A stretch of DNA of 64,000 nt from Gracilariopsis chorda (GCA_003194525.1 NBIV01000022.1:124001-188000), one strand, 5' to 3'; positions 1-13,935 are shown, counted from the stretch's first letter. Notes: a model not told the origin generated them from the letters alone. Numbers and translations are program-made.

Positions 1-3000
1 CCTTGGTGAAAGAAGGACCCGGTTGCAGGGGAAAAAGTGAGTGCACCAACGAGCACGTAGTTGACCCATCGATGCGAATTGTTGCAACCCGGGGAAAAGG
101 ACTCTGCCTAGTGTTTGCTGTTGTAAACGCCGTAGCGCGTTTGGTAGATTTTGAGACAGCTTGAATCGTGGAGAAAAAACTGGCAAAATGTTCGTACAGT
201 CGCTGGTCCATATCATCTTGCCAACCAGTGCTGCACAGTTTGAACACCAACATTAATTTTCGAAAATTAAAAAAAAAAACCAGAAACAATCAAGCATGTT
301 TGAATGGCTTGTTGACAGGAAGAGAGGATTGTGGCTGATACGGTTGCGCCGTGGCAGCATTTTCAACCATTGCATTCTGATCGATGGCAACCGACAGGAA
401 ATTCTTGACGTCGAAGACAGAAAATCATTGCGACTAAGTGTCCTGGCGATTGAAGCTTGCCGCGGTGACGAGGAAGGTAGATTATACGTTGCGCAAGTCA
501 GAGAGGTATATCAGTCGAAGCCGCGGAAGTAAAATAGAATGCCCAGATTGTTGCACGTCACATGATGAGCGTTGCGCATTCCATTGTTCTGGAACAATAA
601 AAATTCTGCCTTCCTATATCACCTTGCGTATTGCTGCCTGCTGCATGTGTTTTGTTAACCCATCTGAAATGTTCTGGGAACTTCGCACAAAACCGATGTC
701 AGATATAAGTCCATCCTTAAAACCTTCTCGAGCCGCCGCGATGTCCAGCATCACTCTTTTTTCAGAGGTGCGAGAGCCCTTTGGGATCACATCAAATAAG
801 CACTTGCTGTCTGTGAGCAGTTGCACGGGAACCTTCTTCTTTGTCAAATGTTGTAACTCTTCGGACAGGGTAGTGGCGACATCGAACAGATCGCTGAAAG
901 CGATGACTTCTCCAGCCATCGCAGAGCGAGTAACTCGGCCAGACTTGTATGATTTGAAATGTACTGGCACCACGGCACCAGTATTATCTCCAATGAAGCA
1001 AATATGCCCTAAATGTGACGATTGATCAGCATTGTTTGCAAATGAGGAGTCTGAGAACCAGATGATCCGTAACGACTCCAAATCTAGGCTTTGAAATTGC
1101 AAAGACACCTGATTGGACTTTGTGTAGCGAATGGTACCGTTGAGTTGCCTGATGAACTTCTTCGGTTCTTTAGCGAACATTTGGTCGGTAACTTGAGCCA
1201 GTCGGGATATATCAAAAATGCATTCAGGGCGAGTGTTCTAAAGCCACGCGAGTTTCATGCGCATAGAACGAAATTTCTTATAGTTTGCATTTGTCTCTAG
1301 CTCCTCAAGTTTTCGAAGATAGGCATGTTGATCTTGGAGGATGGTTTTGTCTGTATTTTTTGACAAAAGGAACCCAGTAAATGCGCATGGGAGGTATTGG
1401 TCTTTAGCCATATCAAACTTCCTCTTTGATTGCTTACAAATAATCACAAACTCGCGGTCACCTGCACGGAGTAAATCGTCTACATAAACTCCTGAGAGAC
1501 CCTTTATTAGACCTTCCTTGACGAGTACGTACAGCGCACGATCCAATCGCAAAGGCTTCATTCCTAGATCATCGATTTGATTCTTGTCAAGGGTAGGATG
1601 CCAAAGGTCACCTGATTCACAAAGCACATATAATGGCTTCAATAGCTGAAGGCATTGCGCCGGGTCCAGTTCGCACACCGGGACGGGCTTATCGATGAAC
1701 ACTTCCCGCGCGAGGGGTTCTGCAGACTGCAGATACGCTTGAAGAACATCACAAAACGTTGAAACCATAGACCATAGCCAGGGCTAGTAACAGTCGGATT
1801 GACTGCGGTTGGAGAGTAGTAGCTGAGTGAACCATCATGTTTTTAAGCCTGTCACGTTGACCAACGATGAAATATCTTGCCTTATACTTAATCTGTCCGT
1901 CTTCTCTCGATTTGATAGCCAATACAAATCTGCCTGGTAAGATGTTATCATCGATCGGAACGTCCTCCCGTAATATGACCTTGAACGTTAATCGGTCCAG
2001 TAGATTCCTGATCTCCTTGCGCTTTGCCTCCGTCATCTGTTTAGAGTTAGAGCGTGGATCGTTCTTATCAAGTATCTCGGTGAGAGAAAATTTTTCTTCC
2101 ACAAACGAGGCAAAAGGCTTAGAACTTTTCTTCAAATCTGCAAAGAATGAGTTTGCAAGCAGTTCTGGCTCATAGTAACGTTTGACTTGTGCCAAACCGA
2201 AAGGCTTTGCTGCACTGATACGTTCATTCTGAATATATACGATTTTATTAGCTTTGTCGACGGCACTAACCGTAAACGGACCCATCCACTCACCGATTCG
2301 GCTATCGAAGACCTTCTCCTTCCATACCAAGACTTTGTCCCCGACTTGGTACGTTCGATCTGCAGTGGCCTGAGTCTTGTGTTTTAAAGCTCGGTCAAGT
2401 CGAAGCATGGCCATGTGCTTTTGCATTTCGGCCCGAGCAGAACTGGCAACCTTTGCTCTGCTTGCAACTGCTGCTTGCTGGTCTGGGGGCTCCGATCGGT
2501 TGTGAATCTGTGGAAAGTCACCGAATACAAGCGCAGATGTAACAAGTTTTTCTGGTCCTAGTGTGTCATTCATTGCTTTCAGCGAAGCCGCAAGAGCGTA
2601 CTCCGGTTCGACGTTGTTGTACTGCGCCATGATTTCTGATACATTTTGGGAAGTGGTTGATGATATCGTTCTCCTATACCAAGACTTGAATGCACTTCAA
2701 CACCAGTCCGATCAACATCAACGGCGACGTTCGATATGGCAGCTATATTGATAAAGAGCTGACCGAAAGCACTGCCTTGATCAACGAGCATTCGGTTTGG
2801 AAGCCCAATATAGATCGAGGCCCAGCAGAGAAGTATCTTGCGCCAGATTGTCATCGTAGACACATCTGGCAAAAACGGAGCAACAGGAAAATGGCTTCCC
2901 TCATCCACAATATTTAACACTGGCCTTCCGTCAATATACATGATGTCAATGAAGACTCTTTCATTGAAACGGACATTTTCTGCACCAAAAGACACCTCAA

Positions 3001-5042
3001 ACCGCGTTGGAGCATTTTGTATCGGTTGACAGGGATCACAGCGCCTGCCAAGATCTTTCAGCACGGCTAATGTTTTTGGAGTAGCTTGGGAAGGCTTAGC
3101 CCGTTTCAATACGTTAAAGAGCATATTTGCAGCAGGGTGGAAGAACTTTTGGTGAAGCTTGTGGAGTTGTGTTTTTGTATAAAACATCTTGGAGGATAGC
3201 TCCATTTCTACAAACACATGGCCACTCCTTGCACGATACATGGGAATAAACCATTCGTCGACTAAAAATTTGGAACCAGTATCACTTGCGACTGGAACAC
3301 GCTTTGTAAGACCGTTTGCCACTGTTTCAGCAGTAAAGACTCTCAATCTAGGACATCCATACCAAGAAGAGCAGAGATTTCAGCGTGAACAACGTCCAGA
3401 TCTACCAATATACTTGGAGTTCCTATTGGTGTTGCAAGTGGTGTAATGACCCTTCCCAAAGATCCGAAGCTTTTGTCAGCAAACCTGAAGCGTCTATGAG
3501 ATGGTGAGTTTCGAAGGTCAGGGACTCGAAGCCTGTTGTAATTGAATATCCTTCGGAGTTCTTTAATACCAATCACTGATCTGGGTGCTCCAATGTTGAC
3601 GCAGAAACCATTCCTTCGAGATGTATTATAGCTTTTGGAGAGTTTCGCTGAGTGTGCGTGCGTAAGGTTGATATAAACAACGTTAAATGCTAATTTGCGC
3701 CTCGGTAAGGCAGTTTAATGCAAAACTACCACACGAGCTGGGCGACGATGTTGAGGCAGATTTCTTCGTCGCCCTAACAAAAATCCCTTTGTTCCGTTCT
3801 CATATGAGTATCTTCACTCCTTCCTATGCTGGCTGATAGGTGATTTTTGTACCACTCTTGATCCAACTTTTCTACGTCATGCACTGGATTTTGATTGTTA
3901 GCGGTTATCTCATTGAAGAGGCGTACATCTTCTTCATTGTTCTCTGACGATGTTCCGTCACCTGCACAATCAGGTTGATGTGCATGGTCGCTTGTTTCTC
4001 CCTCCATCGCCAAAACAAGGTCGGATACTATGTGAACCGCTGACTCACCATTTTTCATGCGTTGGCGGATGCTGTTTAGTATTGCGCCTGGCCTACATTT
4101 GTGTCCAGGTTTCCAAGCTGAGCGGCATTTGGGACATTCATTTCGTCTACGACAGTCCTCAAATGTCCGGCGCTGATTCCCATACTAGCTGAATTCCGCA
4201 GAACCTCGAGAGCCAAACCTTTCGTTGATCCGTGAGGTTCTCCCACGAACGAATTTTGGGTCGCGGCCATATCGCTGGTAGAGTGTACCCTCGTCCACCA
4301 AGTGAGTTTCTGTGCTTTGACTGACATGTTGGATCTCCTGCTTGAGCTGAAGACCTTCTCTCAGAGCCGTTATAAATCTATTGAATGTGTACTTAGAGGT
4401 GACAATGTTTCCTATCGGCAACTTGGCCCAAGAAAGGCCAAGGACACTATTACGGAGATACCCAATCTTGTGAGCCTCGGACTAAAAGTGCGGAGGACAT
4501 TTCTGCGAGAGCTCTTCTACAATGCTCACCAACTTCGTCAGAACTTCAGAAGAGGTCGTGATCTCATTCTCTGACATGACTTTCTCGATCCGTAGTGTCT
4601 TCAATATGCTGTAAACCTGCAGCTGACGTGCGTTGCTGTTGTAATCTGTGACCATCAGTTCTGCCATATCCTTAAACAAAATGTCATCAGAGGCATTATT
4701 AAAAAAATGTCCGAGCTGGGCCCTCAAGTACATTCACAAAGTAGTATGCCTTCTGCTGGGCAGTCAAAATGTGTTGACGAGCACAAAAATTGTAATCACG
4801 GAGAGTGAGCTCGATAGGCTGACTCAAATCTCCATTGAAACGGTTGTCCTTAAAGTGTTGTAGAACGTAATTGGCTTTTCTGGTATCGTCACCATATCCG
4901 CCGTGCATGGCTTATGAATCATTTACATTCGTGTTCCCGTGTCGGAAGGTAGCATCATTGTTACCGTCATTGCCAACAGAACCAGTAGTTGCCTGAATGG
5001 TAGGCTCGACCCCAGTATTTCGCGTCACCGGCGGCCGTAGAG
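1..5042 (-). mobile_element. Ty1/Copia-type LTR retrotransposon fossil (3' part)
   Basis: Reading the minus strand from right to left, recognisable Copia parts occur in the usual order. A gag-like region lies at about 3,770-4,910 and a protease segment at about 3,340-3,580. A GAG-pre-integrase/integrase core at about 2,580-3,350 has a His/Cys finger and the acidic core residues in contexts such as FIDIMYIDGRP and LVDQGSAFG. Reverse transcriptase follows at about 1,240-2,200 and Copia RNase H at about 610-1,180 (SDGLTKHM at its end). The 3' LTR should lie at the left edge (1-600), but its partner was not identified. The copy is old and broken in many places. At 5043 it is interrupted by the Gypsy element, and material of the same copy appears to continue at 16,695-16,841. 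Confidence 0.85.
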
Positions 5043-5047
5043 AACTT
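5043..5047. repeat. Target site duplication, left copy (AACTT)
   Basis: The five bases AACTT directly precede the TG start of the left LTR and recur directly after the CA end of the right LTR at 16690-16694. A perfect 5-bp duplication shows that the Gypsy element arrived as one insertion and has kept its ends. Confidence 0.93.
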
Positions 5048-5942
5048 TGAAGTGCAATCCTCAAGGAGGAAGACTCAGCGATGTCCTGTGGACTTGGTGT
5101 TTTTGCCGCTTTCGCGTGTTTATGATTACTACCGCTATAAGCGGGTGTCTCAGCCCTCAGCGGATCCGCGTTGTGCGCCAGGTGCACACCTGTGCATGCG
5201 CCGTGTGCCGCCCAAGGCGTGAGTGGACCACGTGTGACACGGATAGTCAAGAGGAGGTTGGCACCACGGTGTGGACATTTAGTTAACTTATATTTATTAT
5301 TTATCTACGCTACAGTAGGGAGATTACTACACTATATAGTGGCTCGGCGACCTCGCCCTGACACTGAGTAAACTTCCCCAACCAAGGTTCTTGGCTCTAA
5401 GTCTTTTCCGCTTTCGCGAGTCTTCTACACTCCTCGGAGGTAAAGCCGCGTTACTAACGGTAGACCTATCCACCCTGCGTCACTAGGAGTATCACCGCCT
5501 TGGGCACTTGTCACTTAATTCACCACCGCCGTGTTCTCGCCCCTGTATAGGGTTCCTTTGTACCTTTTTCCGTGGTCCCGTTGGCCCACACCCCTGTCGC
5601 CCCCAATCGGGCATCCCCGTTATTTCCCTTACCCCACTCTCGTGGTTCCTACCCCTTTGTGTGGTTGCTCGTCACCGCTGACGCGTGTCTCTCGTGCCGG
5701 TCTCCCGTGACGTCTTCCCCCACTTACGTGGACTCGTACTCCTTGGAAGGGCTGTTTTCCCATTCGTGGTGATCCTAATCCTACCGTTTCAACTCTCCCC
5801 GCTTGGCGTGAGGGTGAGCCTCGGCTTTACAACCCGACTTCATCCTGCTCATCCGGAGAGGCTCCGTTCGCTGTATTACCCTCGTGAGAGGAAGATTCCG
5901 AACGTCTTCGTGTGTTGTCCCGCTTGCGGGTATTGCACTACA
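5048..5942 (+). repeat. 5' LTR of the Gypsy chromovirus
   Basis: This 895-bp repeat begins TGAAGTGC and ends CACTACA, and it recurs at 15795-16689 at a constant offset of 10,747. By eye the two copies differ at about five single bases (roughly 0.6%), so the insertion is recent. A TATA-like stretch (ACTATATAGTGG, near 5330) could serve as the element's promoter. The sequence following the LTR, starting TGGTCTCCC at about 5945, sits where a tRNA primer-binding site is expected; I did not assign the tRNA. Confidence 0.93.
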
Positions 5943-6057
5943 AAGTGGTCTCCCGACCTAGAATAGGAAACGGTTAGGTTTTGTATTACCTCTCCTCGGA
6001 GATTCACTGTCCAAACTTTTGGTTTCTTACCACTTCGTGGGAGTTTTTGGTGTACAC

Positions 6058-8172
6058 ATGTCTCGGCGACCATCCTCCGCCGAGCCCGTTGTCACGCGGA
6101 GTGGTTCCGTCAGTGACGTGGAACAGGCAGAGATCTCGAAGGTCCCCGCTGGCCACCCTCGACGTGCCACTTTGAAAGGCAAGTCGAAGGGCCAAGACTC
6201 GTCGAGAGCCCAGAAACCCCCGCCTAAGGCGTTGAAGGACGCTCCCAACTCTGGTGTCGACCCGGCTTCTGCCGATGTAGCTGCACCCCGGAGGGGAGAA
6301 CCCGATACCGACGCCCCCACTAGTGTCCAAGCGCAGTTTGAGGAGATGCGTGAAGCACACAATGCCCTCGTGGAGGAGTTTGAAGTCCTGCGTGTCAGGT
6401 TTGATACCTCTCCTATGAAGGATTTGGCTGAGGACATTCGCCTTTTAAGGGCGGATGTCAACACTGTGTTGGAATGTTTTGGTGGTCCTGCCAACTATGT
6501 TGAGAATGTGGAAACCCGATTTGATCGTGTCAGTGCCCGTCTGAGGACGTTGGAGCAAACTATCTTGATGGATGACAACGTCCCGAGTGAGGCCGCTGCT
6601 GTCTCGCAAAAAGCGAAGCGCAAGAAGAAAGATTCTACCCGCCGCACTCGTAAGAAGCAGCCCAAGCACGATCCCGACTCGTCGGATTCCTCCCTGTCTT
6701 CACATGATTCTCGCCATTCTGATGGTTCGGTGTCGTCGGATTCTTCATCGGACGATGATCGTCGCCAACGCCCGTCCCATTCTAAACGGTCTTCTTCCAC
6801 CCAAGGTGTGATTCGCCCCCGGAGGAAGGGAAGGAAACACTTAGGATTGAGGGAACTCAAATGTACTAATCCCCTCTACAAGAGGTTGGTATCGTACCGA
6901 TATTATCGGCTTGAGGACTCCTCATTGGATCGTACACCCCGTGGTACGGGTAAGGTGAAGGACTGCGTAAAGCGTATGCAGCTTTCCCTTCGTAACCAGT
7001 CTTTTTCTGGAGAGGATCCCATATTGGTGTTGGACTTCCTCGGAAGGTTCGTTTCCGAAGCGGACATACTTGGTATGAACGAAGGACAGGCGTTCATTGC
7101 CCTACCGTATTTTCTACGTGGCCTCGCCGAGTATCAATACAACTCTGTAAGAGGTTCTTCCCGAGCCTCCGAAGGAGGTGTAACGTGCCGGCCGGAAGCG
7201 GTTCAGTACCTCTTGCGATCCTACGCGACGAACAACGCTATTCAGGCGGCTATTCTCGCTCTACGCGATACCCGCCAGAAATCTGGAGAGACGGAAACCG
7301 AATTCTCGGTACGCCTTAATAAGGCTTTCCACAGGTGTGGCAATGTTTACTCGTCTGGAGAGCGCTGCACCATGTACATAGATGGATTGGATCCGGCAAT
7401 GCGTACGCTGGTGGCCCGATATCGGGAGGATCGTCGTAACACCACCTACCTGGAGTTGATTCAACACGCGCAAGCGGAAGGTGATGCACTTCGAGCTCGT
7501 ATCCCTGCATCGAAGTCTCGTCCCGCCAAGGCGTTGATGATGGAAGCCAGTTCACCATCTTTATCGCTAGCAGCGATTGGACGCCCTTCAAGGGACTACG
7601 ATAACGTGTACCTCACTCAGGCCGGTGCTCAGTCTATTCCGACCACGGAACTGCCGTCCACGACGGATGCGTCCTACGACACAGCTCAGGAGAATTCCCT
7701 GCTGTATGTTGACGGACCCCGTGTTCACGGACCTCGCATCCCCTATTCGAATGGTGCCCTCCGGCAGAGTCGTCCCGGATGGAAGGATTCCCGCCCAGCG
7801 GTGAGACACACGGATGCTCGTTCCGGTCAGCCGCCCCCACGCCCTGGAGTCGTATGCCACATATGTTACGAACACGGTCACATTTCACCGGACTGCATCC
7901 TCACTTTGAGAGAAGTAACCCGAGTGATCGGTAACTATGAAGCCCTTACTCCAGCGGAGAAGCAGACCGTTCCGATTTCCTCGTACTTACGAGCGAAGAC
8001 GGACTTCCCCCGGAATATCCCGGGTACGAACCCGCGACATGCGTTGCTTTCCCCTGCTGAGCAGGTCACTAACCCCCGTCTTGTTCGACAAGACACCCCC
8101 GCTAGCGCTCCACTGCTAGTGGTTCAGGATTCTGAGACCCCGCCTCAGGCGGAACGGGCTCAGGAAAACTGA
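6058..8172 (+). CDS. gag: Gag polyprotein of the Gypsy element
   Basis: This open frame of about 704 residues starts at the first ATG after the 5' LTR (6058) and is the largest open gag in the window. The N-terminal third is rich in Ser, Lys and Asp and includes a poly-basic/Ser tract at about residues 180-250. The middle is a capsid-like region with the retrotrans_gag type pattern. Near the C-terminus there is a single zinc knuckle, CHICYEHGHISPDC (C-X2-C-X4-H-X4-C), for RNA packaging. Gag forms the particle in which the element's RNA is copied. It precedes pol by about 40 nt in a different frame. Confidence 0.9.
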   Translation: MSRRPSSAEPVVTRSGSVSDVEQAEISKVPAGHPRRATLKGKSKGQDSSRAQKPPPKALKDAPNSGVDPASADVAAPRRGEPDTDAPTSVQAQFEEMREAHNALVEEFEVLRVRFDTSPMKDLAEDIRLLRADVNTVLECFGGPANYVENVETRFDRVSARLRTLEQTILMDDNVPSEAAAVSQKAKRKKKDSTRRTRKKQPKHDPDSSDSSLSSHDSRHSDGSVSSDSSSDDDRRQRPSHSKRSSSTQGVIRPRRKGRKHLGLRELKCTNPLYKRLVSYRYYRLEDSSLDRTPRGTGKVKDCVKRMQLSLRNQSFSGEDPILVLDFLGRFVSEADILGMNEGQAFIALPYFLRGLAEYQYNSVRGSSRASEGGVTCRPEAVQYLLRSYATNNAIQAAILALRDTRQKSGETETEFSVRLNKAFHRCGNVYSSGERCTMYIDGLDPAMRTLVARYREDRRNTTYLELIQHAQAEGDALRARIPASKSRPAKALMMEASSPSLSLAAIGRPSRDYDNVYLTQAGAQSIPTTELPSTTDASYDTAQENSLLYVDGPRVHGPRIPYSNGALRQSRPGWKDSRPAVRHTDARSGQPPPRPGVVCHICYEHGHISPDCILTLREVTRVIGNYEALTPAEKQTVPISSYLRAKTDFPRNIPGTNPRHALLSPAEQVTNPRLVRQDTPASAPLLVVQDSETPPQAERAQEN

Positions 8173-8210
8173 TTTCGGGAGTCTCCCCTACGGGAGAGGC
8201 GCCCTCAGAG

Positions 8211-11200
8211 TTGAGGTTGAAGGCGCCCGAGGCGTCACTGCCTCGCTCCCCGGTCAAAATCCTTACTAGGAAACAGGCCGTCTCAGACGTGAACTCTGAA
8301 CACTTTAGTGTTCTGCGTCGACCGTGGAAACGTGTTCGAAACAACCGGTTCCCGGAAAGAGTTTTGGTAATGGCCAAGAGAAACTACAAGGTATATGCTG
8401 ACCTTGGCCTTTCCACCCAGTTTATGGTGCGAGTTCTCACTGTTTTGGAAACAGGTGCAGGCCCGAACTTCATCGTTGAGTCGCTCCTGCCACCGTCGTT
8501 GCAGTCTCAGATCCGCCATGGCGTGATACCGGATGTCGCGGATGCGAATGATAACCCGTTATCAACGGTTGGGACAATCGACCTGGTCGTGCGCCTTGGC
8601 TCCTTTCTTGTGAAACTCAACTTTATTGTTTGTCGGAAACTTGCCGCCCCTTTGATCTTGGGATGCGACTTCTGCGACAGATTCGTCGATGCCATCAGGC
8701 CCCGTCTAAGACGTGTGGAAATGGAAGACGGCTCCTCCGTTTCGATCGTACGTCGTCCTCTACGACGTGCCTCGAAGAAGCACGTTCCACTACCTGCTGC
8801 GCAGGAACCCCCACCGGCTTCCCGGGACTCTACAAAGCTCCGCGTTGCCACGTCTGTACAACTTCCCCCGGAATCTCAAGTTTGGGTACGAATCACCTCC
8901 CGTCAACACGGTTTACGAGTACTTCAACCCCTTTCATCCTTATATGATAGGTAGCAACTCGCCGTGGCGAATGGAGTAGCTCAAATTGAGCCCGATAAAC
9001 CGTTCAACGTGCTGTTCGCCAATCTAGGCTCTACGCCCCAGTCACTGGTGAAAAACCAAGTCATTGGTTCGGTAATGCCCCACCCCACCGCGATGGTTCC
9101 CACGAGAATGACCGCCGCCGACGTCCTCGGTCTCGTTCACTCTAAGGAGGGGGAGGACACTGCCGTCCAAATACCGAAATGCTCGGATGCTAAGCCGGTT
9201 CCAACGAGTTACGACCGGATTGATCCCGTGAAAGAACTCGAGGAACTTGACCTCGGTCATGTGCCGGAATCGCACCGTGAACGTCTCCGTGAGATGCTAC
9301 GGAATTTCACCACGATGTGGGATGGCTCCCTAGGGGAGATTACTACAACGGAGCACGGGATAGACTTGCTACCTGATACCAGGCCGATCGCTCAGCACCC
9401 CTATAGGGCAGGCCCTAAAGCTCGAGAAGAGGAAGAATTCCAAGTGGAAAAGATGCTCCGAGCTGGAGTAATAGAACCGGCTCAGTCGCCGTGGGCATCC
9501 CCAGTGGTACTGGCTCCGAAACCGGATGGATCCTGGCGCTTTTGCATCGACTACCGTCGACTGAACGCCGTAACCATCAAGGATGTGTACCCGATCCCAC
9601 GAATGGATGAGTACATCGATTCACTCGGAAATGCTACCGTTTTCACGGCTCTAGACGCCAATTGGGGATACTGGCAGGTGCCCGTCAGGGAACAGGACCG
9701 CGACAAGACTGCTTTTGTCTGTCACTCCGGACTCTACCGTTTCAAACGGATGCCTTTTGGTTTGACCAATGCTCCCGCTACTTTCCAGCGTGCTATCGAC
9801 ATACTACTGGCTCGCTTCAAATGGCGTACATGCGTCGTCTACCTGGACGATATCATAGTATTCTCAGATAATCTGGATGACCACCTCACACACGTGAGAG
9901 ATATCATGACCACGCTACGTGAAGCTGGAGTTACTCTCAAGTTGAGGAAATGTGAGTTCTTTACAGATACAGTGAAGTATCTGGGCCACATAATCTGCCC
10001 TGGGCGTGTGATGATCGAGGAAGCTCGAGTTAAGTCGCTCCGTCAAGCGAAGGAACCCGCCACTCAAACGGAACTACGCTCCTTTCTAAGATTAGTGAAC
10101 GTCTATCGACGGTTTATCCTGAATTGTGCGGATATCTCAGCACCCTTGAACGCGCTCTTGCGGAAAGGCCAACCACCGAAATTGGAACCCTTTACGTCTG
10201 TCGAGACGAAGGCGTTTAACTCCCTCAAAGAGGCTGTAACATCAGCACCGATCTTATCGTTACCGAAACCCGGACTACCGTTTACCGTAGACACGGATGC
10301 TAGTGACTACCAAGTAGGTTGCGCTCTCTTTCAGACAACTCCCGAAGGAGAACGAACCCCTATTGGGTACTGGTCACGCTCACTGAATGTTCACGAGCGG
10401 AATTACTCCGTCTCGGAGAAAGAGTGTCTTGCAGTTGTGTGGGCACTCTCCACTCTCCGCCACTATCTTATGGGTGTGCACTTCACCGTTTACACGGATC
10501 ACTCTTCATTACGATGGCTCATGACAGTCTCTGAACCGTCAGACCGCTTAATGCGTTGGAGGCTCCGCCTTGCGGAATTCGACTTCGAGGTGATCTACAA
10601 GAAGGGCACAAAGAACGCTCAGGCGGACGCGCTGTCGCGTTTACCCATGGATGGTGAAACTCTACCCGCTGGGGACGAGGACATTCCTTGCTTCGTCGTC
10701 GACGGTCGAGAACCGGAGAACCCGGACCGTGAACCCGATAACTCGGATGAAGAACCGGAATCGGATGATGAACTGGACGCACTACTCGTCTCGGACGATG
10801 CTCAGAAACCCCCACCGGGTAATTTCGTGCCAATACCCCAGGAGGAGATGGTCAGAGAACAACAAGGTGATCCCTTCTGTACTCAGATTCGCGCCCGACT
10901 TAATGGCGGTGCGCAACTCCCTTTCGAGGTGAATGATGTTGGATACCTCGTCAGGACGGTTCAAACAACCCCACAGGTAGTGGTACCGCATACTCTACAA
11001 TCTAGAGTGTTGCACTTGTCGCACTATGCGAAACTTGGTGGACACGCCGGTGGACGGAAACTTTACCTCACGTTGCGACGGAGTTACTATTGGCCAGCCA
11101 TGGCTGTGGAATGCTACGCGACTGTGCGGTCATGCACGGAGTGTGCCAAAAACCGGGTCAAACTCCGGAAGCACTTAACGAAGTTGAAGTTATTCCCAGC

Positions 11201-13722
11201 ACGGGCCCCTCTCGAGTTTGTCGCAATTGACCTCTTGGGACCGCTGCTCACCACAAAGCGTGGACATAAGTTTTTACTCGTTATCACGGATCGTTTCTCC
11301 AAGTTGGTTCGCACCGTACCTTTATGGAAGATATCCGCTTTCGCGGTGGCGCAAGCCTTCGTCACCCATTGGGTATTTGTCTACGGGCCACCGGTTAACA
11401 TTCTATCCGATAACGGAGAGTAATTCGCATCGCAATTCTTTGAGGACGTGTTTCGGATTCTCGATATCAAGAATCTGTTCACAACGACCTACCACCCCCA
11501 GTGTAATGGGCAGGTCGAGCGGTTTAACCGAACGCTGTTAGCCTCTCTCCGTTCTTACGTTGCTGATCACCCCAAAACATGGGACCTGTACACTGACGCC
11601 TTGACGTTTGCGTATAACACACAGGTACACCGTACAACGGGTTTGACTCCATTTGAATTGGTACTTTCGCGTCATCCGCCCGCCGTAGCGTTGGAACCCC
11701 AGCCTACGCTGGCAAACTTCCCTTCCGTGAAGGATTATCGCCAACGATGGAAAGCGTGGCTTACGAAGTTAATCCCGGTCGCCCGGAGCTCCATGGCATG
11801 AGCACAGGCCGCGTACAAGCGTGATTTTGACTCTCGTGTACGAGGTACAGCACCGCCATTTAAGGAGGGTGACTACGTCTTCGTCCGTAAAGAGCACTGG
11901 AACCCTGATAGGGAGAAACGGCATAAGCTCTCACCCGTCGCGGACGGTCCCTACAAGGTCATATCAGTGGATAACGACACCTTAGTGGTGGAAATGAACG
12001 ACGCTCATGAGCTGATTTCCCGCGATCGCGTTTTTATGGCACCGCCACCCTCTGTAGAGGTTTCTTACCAAGATGAGAACCAACACACCCCAGTAAAACA
12101 ACCCACATCTGTGGTTAACAGGCCTTCTGTGTTGCCACACCCTTCAAGGGGACTCTCAGATATACCGTCCTTATCGGACGCAGGCCCGAATGGCCTTTGT
12201 TCTCTAACGCCACCACGCGGTGTCTATCCCTGCAGCTTGGGCGCTTCTACCACTCCCCATGCCGCTCCATCTAAGGAGGGGAGGAAACCCTAACTCTCGT
12301 CGAGAGACTGAAACCGCTTCGTCGCGTCATGACAACCGTGGTGCACGGACCTCCGGACACATCGAAAAGGACAATAGTGGACCGAGAATTCCGTCTACTG
12401 ACGTGCCATCTTCGCATTTGCGCGCTACAGCTACCGCTGAACCCTCTCGAGGAAGTTCTACCGCATCTGCGCCAGATCGCACTCCCCACCGGGATTCTAG
12501 TCGTCAAAATGCACCACGCAGTGGGAAGTCTCTCGCCAAAGTGAAATGGTTGCAGGAAACTATTCGCGTTCGCGATACTGAACCGGCTGTGCCGTCGAGC
12601 GTTGATCCGCATTCCGTGGGTCACGGTTCGTCAACAACAGCTACGCTGGATAATGCAGAGCAGGCCCTCGCGGGATCCTCTGAGCCGACTACACCGGACG
12701 TGGTAACTCCTACTGCACGGCAGAACACACCGGCCAGGCCGGGCAAGCACACCGTACAGGACGGAAGGAAAACGACCAGCAAGCTGGATTCTGGTTTAGG
12801 ACCATCGCGCAGTCGCGAACTCACTCCGAGTGTCTCGGTTGATCCCGACAGTGTCTCCGGAGTCGCACCGGTGACTCCGGAAGGAAATCACGTCAAAGAC
12901 GGAAATACTTCGTCGCCGAAGCGAGAAAGCATACCGGCAGCACCGTTGCAACCGCCCTCACGTGAGGAGGCGGAACGCAACACGGTGCGGACAACCCTCG
13001 ACCATCCGTTGCAAACGGCACGTGACCCCGACACCGTACGGACGGCAAAGGCACCAATTACCGCCCGAGGCGAGTCGACGCGTACTGTACGACGCACCGT
13101 GGTGCAACCGACTTCGTCGTCTGAAGCACCCCCGTCAAGACGGATATCTACACACAAACCTGTGGTTCGCGACCCAGATGCTCATCTTTCAGATGCGTTA
13201 GAAGCGCCTCAAAGGGTATCGTCAATAGAAGCCCCCTCAAGGAGTGAAGAAACCGCGAAGCGGGATACTTTAACCCACAGCAAGGGTCCCGATACACACC
13301 ATCAATTGGTCGACGCAAACGGCCGTGCCGAGGACCTCCAGACCCGCGAAACCGATGAAACTACCCGGAAACCGGTTAATGACCCCTCAAAGGGCATGGA
13401 CAGGCAGTACCAGGCCATGCCCCTTCCGGGGAAGACTGTCCAACACCCACCAGTGGTGGTAGAGCCTGCCGTGCAGGACGCGATAATGCGAACACGGCGA
13501 GGCCGGGAAGTCTACAAACAGGAGTTTGTCGTTGACCACATTGTGGAACATTCTTACCATCCAGATGGTTACATCCAGTACCGCGTACGCTGGTACGGTT
13601 TCGGGCCCGAATATGATTCGGATGAGCCGATAGAGCACCTCCCACGTTCGAAAGTGGTTTCATATCATCGCAGAACGCGAACAGGAATCCCGGCATCGGT
13701 GATACACGCCCAAGTGGGATAA
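8211..13722 (+). pseudogene. pol: Pol region of the Gypsy element: protease, RT, RNase H, integrase, chromodomain
   Basis: Domains appear in family order. The aspartic protease is at about 8,400-8,700. Reverse transcriptase is at about 9,400-9,990, with FCIDYRRLN and the catalytic YLDDIIVFS. RNase H is at about 10,260-10,630 (VDTDASDYQVG and TDHSSLRWLM). The integrase zinc finger lies at about 11,010-11,150 and its core at about 11,210-11,650 (VAIDLLGPL and ILSDNGE). A chromodomain sits at about 13,520-13,680 (EFVVDHIVEHS and YRVRWYGFG). The roughly 1.2 kb before the chromodomain is Thr/Pro/Ser-rich and of low complexity. In this family the chromodomain steers integration toward particular chromatin. 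The region is mostly open with a few breaks. Confidence 0.88.
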
Positions 13723-13935
13723 GCAAGCCACTGCGGTGGAAGGAAGGAAATGAAGGATCGAGTTGTGGTATGGAAAGGAAGAAAAGAAAGGAAAGAAGAA
13801 GAAACACAAGTCAACTTGGATTTTATTCGATACGATCGATGGAACACCGACTAGTCGAAGGACTACACTACGTCACAAGGTTGCACCCCCATGGTGAGGG
13901 AACACGCCCCCTTACGGGTTGGAACTGCCCCCACC

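Noticed and set aside
1-600. Search for the Copia 3' LTR by matching to 17,675-18,560
   Set aside because: No convincing similarity by eye; the LTRs of this fossil are not defined.
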